The notes under the pieces: model-generated
What the model was told of the DNA's origin: nothing
The model's input: the letters and a program-made list of their open reading frames with translations, nothing else
Database searches by the model: none
Part shown: positions 56,290 to 64,000 of the stretch, in pieces
Numbering within the stretch: the stretch's first letter is position 1
Layout of the letters: every line of letters starts with the position of its first letter
Translations under genes and position numbers: made by a program
From: Branchiostoma belcheri
Taxonomy: Eukaryota > Chordata > Leptocardii > Amphioxiformes > Branchiostomatidae
DNA: 64,000 bases
Direction of reading: 5' to 3'
Assembly (NCBI RefSeq): GCF_001625305.1
Contig: NW_017804109.1
Coordinates: 253,786 to 317,785, forward strand

Positions 56290-56790
56290 ATGCGTATTCT
56301 ATAGGAGCTTGAAGCTTCCTTGAATCTTCCTTGCAAGATCGAAAGATAACCACAGGATAAGCCGGTAACCAGTTGTACGTGCGCTTGGCTGGACCTAGGC
56401 GGGGCCGCGCGTGTTGTCCGCCCGCCGGGTCCAGTTTAGCCGCTATGGTGAGATTTGTCCGCTGGCGTTTGTGAATTTGCAACGCACGTTATTGTTTATA
56501 ATTCTTATACATGTACTAGTCACCATTGGATTAAGTACGCTGGCTTTTGAACTTCTGCCACTATATTATAGGATATCATTTTCTCGCGATTTTAGCATGT
56601 GTAAAGCTTTTACGTTCATATTCCAAACGTTAACATATTCTTTAGGAGCTTGAAGCTTCCTATCAAGATCGAAGATGCTCATGATTTACCTACAGGATAA
56701 CCCGGTACCCAGTTGTACGTGCGTTTTACCGGACCTAGGCGGGGCCGAGCGTGCTGTCCGCCCGCCGGGTTCAGTTTAGACGCTACCGGG
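56290..56790. repeat. Repeat R2, copies 1 and 2
   Basis: The block TTAGGAGCTTGAAGCTTCCT ... CAGGATAA.CCGGTA.CCAG ... CCGGACCTAGGCGGGGCCG ... CCGCCCGCCGGGT occurs here twice (about 56290-56470 and 56640-56790). It recurs at 58985-59165 and 59320-59500. Confidence 0.75.
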
Positions 56791-56866
56791 CTTCGGGAGG
56801 CGGCTGGAAAGAGTAGAAATCGGCCAAATAGAGAGATAACATGCCGGGGGAGTTTGTCTGCTGGAA

Positions 56867-56926
56867 GAGAACATTTTGCCGCACCCGAACTTTCTTCGAA
56901 CTATTCGGGTGCGGCAAAATGTTCTC
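56867..56926. other. Perfect 23-bp hairpin
   Basis: GAGAACATTTTGCCGCACCCGAA (positions 56867-56889) is exactly inverted at 56904-56926 around a 14-nt loop. It probably is the core of a foldback element related to 29856-30310, since GGCTGGAAAGAGTAGAAAT precedes it. Confidence 0.85.
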
Positions 56927-57009
56927 GTCCAAATATTTAAGATATTTCTGAGAAAGCTTTTTCTTTTGTGAATTGTTGGCGTACATGGATTTGGCAGTAA
57001 CAAATTTTT

Positions 57010-57520
57010 ACCCTGTATTTTTCTCTCTGTCAAAACCCGTCACATCCCCTTCTCGGCGTTCATTTCAAAACTATAATCTTGCACCGTTAATTTTCCCTTA
57101 ATATGTCTTATTTTGAAATGTTTGTTAGTAAATTGCAAACATTTATCTTAGCTCATTGGATCAAGATAAAGTATTCGGGATCTCCTAAGAAGGTACGTCC
57201 TTGAACTTATAAAACGCCCCCCTCCCCATCTGACTAGGTCTGATTATGTGCACACAGGGACCTGTCACGCCATGCCCCCCCCCCTCCACAGATTTACCCC
57301 TTCCATCACGGTAACATAAAACATTATTATTTCCATGCCTTTATCCGTTTTTCTTCTTTGGATTTGATAGAGAAAATAGGCGAAAGTTTGCTCGTACTGC
57401 CAAATACGTGTACGTCAAAATTTACATGAGAAAGAAGCTTTCTTGAGAACCATTCGAGATATTTGGGTGTTTCACGCCGCGCCTGTTGGGATCGTCCCAT
57501 TTCCAGGAATCATAATGACA
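57010..57520 (+). repeat. Segmental duplication, copy 2
   Basis: Partner of 55645-56165; it contains the intact poly-C run. Confidence 0.85.
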
Positions 57521-57602
57521 AGCAATTTACGGGTGAGCTGAACAACACGCATGCCGGGCTTGGTGGGCGTTACAGAGTCACAGATATAGCTGATGTCAGA
57601 CC

Positions 57603-57700
57603 TTTGTTGCTAGGGAACGATTTACGTCGATTGTAGGTGCGTCTTTCATTATCCAATCAGCTTGAAGTATACCCAGGTAATTAAGACAGTTGACAGTCTA
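57603..57700 (+). promoter_or_regulatory. Orphan X-box/CRE-like/CCAAT module
   Basis: X-box-like GTTGC-TAG-GGAAC (57606-57618), TTTACGTCG, then CCAATCAG (57653-57660), again 34 nt after the X-box. It points to the plus strand, but I found no coding exon downstream before 64000. The exon part is interrupted by the MITE at 57728. Confidence 0.55.
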
Positions 57701-57727
57701 GCTCTGCGCGAACTCCGTGATTAAACA

Positions 57728-57934
57728 TACTCTCCAAGCAGAGGTTTGGGTTTTGGGGGTATTTTTAGCGTGTTTTTAGGCTTTTTTATCGGGGTTTCTC
57801 TTTTGCACTGAATTTTTTTCCCACCAAGTTGGGTTTGGTGGGAAAAAAAATTCAGTGCAAAAGAGAAACCCCGATAAAAAAGCCTAAAAACACGCTAAAA
57901 TACCCCCAAAACCCAAACCTCTCCTTGGAGAGTA
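57728..57934. mobile_element. Young MITE with ~99-bp near-perfect terminal inverted repeats
   Basis: The 207-bp element is almost wholly palindromic. Its arms start TACTCTCCAAG and differ by only one mismatch and about two indels, around an 8-nt loop. It is flanked by a perfect 9-bp duplication GATTAAACA (57719-57727, 57935-57943). Long arms plus 9 bp suggest a Mutator-type element. Ends resemble the TAATCTCCAAGCAG family. Confidence 0.92.
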
Positions 57935-57943
57935 GATTAAACA

Positions 57944-59700
57944 CCCGAAGTTGACTTACAACCGAGTTCTCACGATGAATCCTGAGTAAATACCCAACGG
58001 ACGACATGATTTTCCCCCATGCAAACATTGATTAATGCCACTCCCCCATAGTTAATATCCAATCATCCTTAATGTTGGCATAACTACAGAATAACTACAC
58101 ATATATAACGTTAAATCACATAGCAAGGATGATGACGTCGATAACAGTACACAATTGGTACGAAATTGACCACAGTTGTTCTTTTTCATATCAGTAAATC
58201 TGACAATGTGTTTGGTCCCCGAAAAGGTGAAAACATCATCGTATCTTTTTTTTTATTGTTCTCTGATGTTAACGGTGCATTGCTATCTACGCATGAGCGT
58301 CCTACTCTCTATAAAAATGGCGAGAACAAACAGAACATTGGGATTCACACACCTGGTAACCGTTCAGGGTGGAGACACAATGTTTATAATTGCGCATCTT
58401 TTGTATACCGATTTACCTAGATTTTTGTGCACAAGGGACCTTCGAAAAATAGTTGGTATGGACCTTTGTAACGCCGCTGCACGAATGCGGTCAGCATGGG
58501 GTCAGTGACAAATACGCATCGAAAATAATTTAAGGGAAGATGTGATAGCCAAAATGCGTTCCACAGATGTCAAAGACCATACCTGCTCTTAATGAGCGAT
58601 GATCACTGGGGACACTGCCGTACCTTGTTGTACGGGTATTGCTCGTGCGTGACGAGAATTCAGAGTTCAGGGTTACTGATCATTACTCCAGTTTTTAAAA
58701 TTTGTGAAATACTACTCAAAGATTCAGGCAAACTACTGAATGCTCACTGAATTCAAACTGAAAAAAATTATTTTTAATCCGAATTTAAATATTATCATTT
58801 AACGCTATGGACACCACTTTATATGACTGGCAAAGTTTAGTATATCTCGGAAAACAATACTATACTAAGAATCTACATATGATGTGAAATTTCGCTTTTA
58901 TAGCCTACAAAAGTTCGCTTTCATAGTTCAAGTCTACCTTAATACAATGGCTACTTTCATGGACGACCACCACAGCAAAAATGCGTATTCTTTAGGAGCT
59001 AGAAGCGTCCTTGGAAGATCGAAATATAACCGTAGGATAACCAAGTAACCAAGTTGTACGTGCGCTTGGCCGGACCTAGGCGGGGCTGAGCGTGTTGTCC
59101 CCCCGCCGGGTTCAGTTTACACGCTTCGGTGAGAGTTGTCCGCTGGCGTTTGGAAATTTGCAACGCACGTTATCGTTTATGATTCTTATACATGTACTAG
59201 TCACCATCAGATTAACTATGCTGGCTTTTGAGCCTCTGCAACTATATCATAGGATATGATTTTCTTGTGAATTTAGTATATGTAAAGTTTTTACGTTCAT
59301 ATTCCAAACGTTAGCGTATTCTCGAGAAGCTTTAGGCTTCCTATCAAGATCAAAGATGCTCATGATTTACCTACAGGATAACCCGGTAACCAGCCCTACG
59401 TTCGTTTGGCCGGACCTAGGCGGGGCCGCGCGTGTTGTCCGCCCGCCGGGTTCAGTTTACACGCTACGGTGATATTTGTCGGCGGGCGTTTGGACATTTG
59501 CCAGGTCGTCGTTAATGATTCTTGTATATGTACTAGTCACCATTGAACTAACTACACTCAGTCTGGCTTCTGAAATTCAGCCACTATTTCTAATTATAGG
59601 ATGTCATTTTCTGGCGAATTTAAAAGCAATTTTGAAAGTTTGGCACCCATCTGGTAATAATCTTTGTCATTGAACTCCACTCACGAGACATGTAATGGTT
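57944..59700. other. Intergenic with repeats, no gene supported
   Basis: Begins with an inverted piece of R1 (57944-58005). R2 copies 3 and 4 are at 58985-59165 and 59320-59500. Overlapping ORFs at 58166-58508 have no recognisable domain and no supporting splice signals. Confidence 0.4.
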
Positions 59701-59704
59701 TAAT

Positions 59705-59855
59705 GCAAAATGGCAAAAGCAGCTAAAATCTATGCGGCTGATCTGCAGTCACGGCTGGAAGGCCAGGATGGTGCTTGGCTCACGCAGGATGCGGTGGGAC
59801 CATCGTCATTCCGGGGTCCTGTTGGGAAACGAAAGAAATATGGTAAAATGTGTGA
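59705..59855. repeat. Conserved ~140-bp block, copy 3 (beyond gene C 3' end)
   Basis: Third copy, about 130 bp beyond the gene C stop. Here an ATG at 59710 opens the plus frame reading AAKIYAADLQSRLEGQDG and GPVGKRKKYGKM. Confidence 0.7.
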
Positions 59856-59985
59856 AATGATCAACAATAAGTTTGGTTGTTGTTTGTTTTTGTTACTAAA
59901 TGGATGATTTGATGGTTTAGTGTCTTGTCCAATAACATTCTGCCTGCTGAGGGAGTCTACTGCAGATGTTTCTTACCTCCCGAGG

Positions 59986-61169
59986 CTACTTCAAGGTTTT
60001 GGCCATGTCCTCATCGTACTCCTCAGGCTCGATGTACCCGCTGTTGTCCTTGTCCATGGACTCGAACCAGTCATCGGGCAGTTCGCTGATGTCCACATAC
60101 TCCATCTTCTTCAGCATCTCCAGAGCCTCCTCCTTGGACAGCTTCATGTCGTTGTTCGTGTCGTGGTGTCCGAACTCGCGGAGGGCCTTGGCGTTCTCCT
60201 CCCGATAGATGTTCTCCTGTTCCCCGCGCAGCAGCTCGAGGAGGGTGCGGACTTTCTCGACCACACCCCTGAAGAACAAAGGCAAGGCTGTTGTTAATCT
60301 AAGTACGGTAAATAGTGCCCGGTTACCAGCAGACTGGAAGAGATGTTTGCATCATAAATAGGAAAGGCATCCCTCTTTAGGTCATATTGATTATTGCTTA
60401 CCATGCTGTTTCGACGTCGTGGTCTTCAAATCCGCGGCCAGGCAGGGCGTTCTCTTGAGCTACCATCCTGTGGGTACAATGGCAAAATCAATGTTTATCG
60501 AGCAGGGGTCGAAGAAACATAGAAGTCACTTTTGCCGATGCAGGAATGGTTACATTATAATTCGTACGAATTGGTTATTAATGTTCACTTAGTGGCAACA
60601 ATTACAACACAAATATCTCTATGAAAGGGCACACAAAAGATTGCTTGTGCCTTTTCCATGGAATGTATGCTGGTGACAGCTCACCTCTTACTATTCCTGC
60701 AGCCTCCCTGACAGTCACAACAGGCATAGTTGCACTGCCCGACTCCGCAGCAAGGGCCACCCTAAATGTGCAGTTAAAACGTGTTTGTTACTTCACACTT
60801 CGTGAGATATACATGTATGCAGTGTACAAATATGCAGTGTACTGTGTACAAATAGGTATATATATCAAAGACCTTAGAACAAGTACTATTTAGTTGAGTC
60901 ATCCATTGTTTTGTACATACATGTAGGCCAATTTTTTTGTACCCACGTACATGTATGTTTACATGTGGTTTAAGACCTCACGAAAGTCGCTGTATTTTTT
61001 TGTGTCAATAAAGTTCTATCACGTCACTTACCCGGGTGCCGTCTCCACATCGGGTACAAACCCCACCAAGACACCGGGTGTTCTTACGGCAGCAAACCGA
61101 CTCAGCTCGGTCCACGGTCAGCACCATCACAAGTGCGCACAGTCCCAGCACTGCCAACATGTAGTTCAT
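59986..61169 (-). CDS. Secreted Cys-rich EF-hand protein, gene C
   Basis: Four exons (61169-61032, 60761-60685, 60467-60402, 60268-59986) join in phase to 187 aa. Residues 1-24 are a signal peptide (MNYMLAVLGLCALVMVLTVD). The cysteine domain has 12 cysteines: VCC...C...C..CGDGT then PCCGVGQCNYACCDCQGGCR. Compared with B, it has two extra cysteines and a different exon 3 (RGFEDHDVETAW). Exon 4 carries two canonical EF-hand loops, DTNNDMKLSKEE and DKDNSGYIEPEE, with DWFESMD between, so this member should bind two calcium ions. It is the least degraded paralogue. The ATG lies 6 nt after an ATACAG acceptor, implying a 5' UTR intron; its first exon was not found. Confidence 0.88.
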
Positions 61170-61179
61170 GGTTGCCTGT

Positions 61180-62180
61180 ATAATGGAAACAATCAGGATG
61201 AGAGTGCATCTTATACCACCTACTGTGCTAGGAATACATCGGCTTGGCACTGTAGAAGATAAATCTGATGTAACAGGCCTGATTTTAATACTCTAAAAGT
61301 TTCTTCTTTTTATAGATATACCCCCCTCTTAATGCTGTATCAAGAGATAAATGGCAACAACGATTGATATAGCCTTGCAATAACAAAGTCTTTTCCCAAA
61401 GCTCTCAGGTAACAAATTGTACCTGGCGTATAATCTTAAAGCAGTTGTTTTGGTATTTCCATGTTGTGTGGACGTCTTTGCTTTGAACATTTCAAAGAAA
61501 ATTTGTCGTAAAAGGCATATCCCTTGTAGAAAACATATAAGTTTGTATTTGTTCACATTGTTGCCGTTGCATGATTGATTGATACTACACTTGACAGAAC
61601 TGGTTCTCCCAGATATTATCAACATTCAGTTGGTTGAGAAGATTAGATGTTGATTATGCGCGCCTTAGACAGAACCCGCAAATTTGCATTCAACCTTTCC
61701 TATCAAAGTGTTATTAGCCACAGAATTCTGGAATAACCTAATAAATGTATCAAACCTAACATATGTAAGCTTACGCCTGTCAAACAAGACCTTCCCACGA
61801 CCGCAAATCAACCATCGCCAGATTTAAGCCATACCTACCTTTCAATACAAATGGAATCGATTTTGAGTTATATTTGTGTCAAACTTCAGTCGTAACACTG
61901 CCCGACGCGCGAACAATTCTGACCTACCCCCAACACCAGCCCAACACCTCCCAACCACAGCTGAACCTCCCGTCCACACCCAAATATTCTTAAAATTTGG
62001 ACCTCTTCTAGCGCAGCCGAACACCAGCCAACACACAACCGACCTAGCCCCCGACCTACTCCTAACCATGGTTGTGGAAAGTTTGGCAATGTTCGGGAGG
62101 CCATCTTCGGCTATGCATGACAGGGAATTAAATTACAACACCACCACCAAGAACATGGTCGCAGTTGGGTCACACTCGTT
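61180..62180. other. Upstream of gene C; interspersed repeat
   Basis: No exon supported. The stretch at about 62040-62125 (CCTACTCCTAACCATGG, GGAGGCCATCTTCGGCTATG) matches 25655-25735 in a NUP93 intron, so it is an interspersed repeat. The Pro/Thr-rich ORF over it is not a gene. Confidence 0.5.
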
Positions 62181-62187
62181 GGGTCGT

Positions 62188-62345
62188 GTGGCGTAGCGGC
62201 AGAGTGCGCGACTCGGAACTAAGAGTCCCGGGTTCGAGTCCTGACATGCCACCGATCTTGTGCCCTTGGGAAAGGCACTTTACACGACTTTCCTCACTTC
62301 GCTCAGGTGAAAATGAGTATTTTCCTGTAATGTATTTGTCCCCTG
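62188..62345 (+). mobile_element. tRNA-derived SINE, CTTGGGAAAG family
   Basis: The head GTGGCGTAGCGGCAGAG (A box) and GGGTTCGAGTCCTG (B box) is tRNA-like. It is followed by CCTTGGGAAAGGCACTTTAC and TTTCCTCACTTCGCTC. The best preserved of three copies in the window. Confidence 0.8.
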
Positions 62346-62513
62346 TGTTGGTGGCGGCATTTTAACCTCCTTGATATAAGTTGAAGAAACTTGAGTGTGT
62401 CGTCACCACGTCTGGTGATTACATGTTGGAATAATTAAAAAAAAGAACATGGTCGCCATGTTCAATAATTATCGGCTGATTGAATACGCTTCACGGCAGA
62501 GCCTGCTATCCAA

Positions 62514-62821
62514 TAGCCTGGTATCCAGTCTTATGTGATTGGGGGTGCCGGTATTGGGGTGTTCAGGCAGGTTGTGCCTTCGGGGGCTCTAATAGCTTCC
62601 CCCGCCCAGTGCAACAGGCCGTCCCGGTAGGAGTGTTACGCTAATAAGAAACAGTATGCTTGGGGATTTGGTTTTCGTGGAGGGCTAATCAATCTCTCGT
62701 GAAATACACACCGGGAAACCAAGGAGGTTAAATACTATTAACCTCCTTGGGGAAACCTATGTTAGGCGGGCGGGACAGAGCTCTTGTGGCCCCGACCACG
62801 ATCAGACTGGATACCAGGCTA
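62514..62821. mobile_element. hAT-like nonautonomous element
   Basis: Ends TAGCCTGGTATCCAGTCT and AGACTGGATACCAGGCTA, flanked by GCTATCCAA on both sides (8-9 bp duplication). 308 bp, no transposase. An inner hairpin AAGGAGGTTAA..TTAACCTCCTT lies at about 62721-62750. Confidence 0.85.
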
Positions 62822-62830
62822 GCTATCCAA

Positions 62831-64000
62831 GGGAACTGAGGTTTGAATGGGTCAACGTCTTCTCTTCTTGTGCTGAGCTAACAACTAACTACAAACATCG
62901 ACAACCACGTCCAAAAAATCAGATTAAACATCATTTTCAAGGATTAAAACACAGATTTTTTATGAGGGACCATGAACGCTACATGGATTTTACGTCAATA
63001 GGGTGTGAGTGACATACAAGAGCAACAATAGAACAGAACGTAAATCAACGATAATGTAGCCGTTTGATGTGGCGACAATGACCCCAAAACTGGCTGAATG
63101 GTCAATTTTGTAAGCAAACGCTCACCGTGATTGGATTCCTAGCGTCTGTTGCTCCTCAAAGTGGACTTTGTTGGAGCGGGTGAGCTTGTTGATGTCCTCT
63201 CGACGTGGACTGTCTTGATCTTTTGACTTGATCAGACACACCAAGAAGGCGCGGCTTGTGGCTGGCCTTGTGCAGAGTGTAATTATCAGATGTTTGCCCT
63301 CTGTATTGTATGGGTGAAGCATGGGTGTTACACATGAGTGTGTAATCGCCCATTTTCCACTTCAAGCATTCTTTTGTGCCTTGAAACTGAAACCCTTTTG
63401 TTTTGACATTGTGCCAGTTCCCCTCCACCCATCCTTACAAAAAATACGCAGTCATTTCAACCCCTTAAGAGGGGACGCGCTTTCTGGTGAACGGGGTTAA
63501 TTTAGGACAGACGCCAGGGATCATGTCATAACCACCCAACCGGTTAATTAAGTTGACAACGTCTGTTTCGTGGAACTGAGGGTGAAGTGTCACTGACCTG
63601 TCAGTCAAACATAAGTAAAACTGTAGCTTCGCAAGTTACATGTACCATAGACTTCTTCGTTGACAAGACGAAGTGCTTTATCTGACATTGTGTAGGTTAT
63701 CACTAAAAGCCCGTGACCTATTGCGGGTATTAGAAAAAAAAAACGTTTTACATTTTCAATTCTTAGATTGCTTTACTCAAGGGGGCTTGTTTTGATTTGC
63801 TCTTAGTTGAAGTCTATTTTACAATCCTCAGGTACCACCTAGCGACTTTATCGAAGAGTGCACTTTATCTCTAGAAATTAGGAAAGCAAGTGTCAAACTC
63901 CTCAAAACCCTTGCGATGAATCATTGATCTACAGAGCTCTCACGCTTTTCACGGGTTTAGGGATGGTTAAAGAAGAAACCCTGTTATCTATGGTACAGGC
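62831..64000. other. Right edge, no gene supported
   Basis: No coding exon recognised. The last ~250 bp share AATTCTTAGATTGCTTT and GTTTAGGGATGGTT with 50920-51200 (flank beyond gene B), and AAACCCTTG..AATTGATCT-like sequence with 31910-31940 (flank beyond gene A). Confidence 0.4.

Noticed and set aside
41575..57700. An MHC class II locus, suggested by X-box/CRE/Y-box-like promoters
   Set aside because: No MHC or immunoglobulin-fold exon is present, and cephalochordates are thought to lack MHC class II; only the motif arrangement is similar.
58166..58508. Overlapping ORFs of 84 and 110 aa
   Set aside because: No domain, no splice context and no similarity to neighbours; not distinguishable from chance.
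61842..62196. ORFs of 72-106 aa upstream of gene C
   Set aside because: They cover an interspersed repeat that also occurs at 25655-25735, and the SINE start.
62188..62260. A tRNA gene
   Set aside because: tRNA-like boxes only; the following sequence is the same SINE body seen at 26398 and 28336.

Overview
The window is intron-rich animal nuclear DNA. The best fit is a cephalochordate (amphioxus, Branchiostoma). Proteins resemble vertebrate orthologues closely: NUP93 assembles to 832 codons with vertebrate-like motifs throughout. USB1 and NUP93 lie head to head, and in human both map to chromosome 16q. Foldback MITEs, tRNA-derived SINEs and 5'-truncated LINE ends are dense. Many minisatellites repeat an exon edge together with its splice site, a habit I recall being reported from amphioxus as 'mirage' minisatellites. 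No bacterial, viral, organellar or CRISPR features were seen. All gene models were spliced by eye from GT/AG sites, phase continuity and family motifs.

Layout. (1) 0.9-1.2 kb: the last exon of a Cys-loop ligand-gated channel (+). (2) 2.5-6.3 kb: a six-exon gene (+) for a chromodomain protein that ends in a C-terminal membrane anchor. (3) 9.3-12.6 kb: USB1, the U6 snRNA 3' exonuclease (-), complete. (4) 13.3-29.8 kb: NUP93, a nuclear-pore scaffold protein (+), 24 coding exons. Its introns are loaded with exon-edge repeats, including a 2-kb array that mixes copies of one exon start with TTAGGG telomere-like tracts. (5) 30-32 kb: foldback elements. (6) 32.9-34.2, 51.5-53.3 and 60.0-61.2 kb: three paralogous genes (-) for small secreted proteins with a signal peptide, a 10-12 cysteine domain and C-terminal EF-hands. 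(7) 44.5-49.5 kb: a secreted BRICHOS-like protein (+), 300 aa, sitting inside the EF-hand family interval.

Upstream of EF-hand gene B and of the BRICHOS-like gene, and at an orphan site at 57.6 kb, there is a shared promoter-like block. It has an RFX-type X-box, a CRE-like site and a CCAATCAG box at fixed spacing, and at the two gene-associated sites it is followed by a non-coding first exon with a donor site. Gene A has a decayed version. The right half of the window therefore looks like a locally expanding, rearranging cluster of secreted-protein genes under related promoters, while the left half holds conserved housekeeping genes (nuclear envelope/heterochromatin, snRNA processing, nuclear pore).
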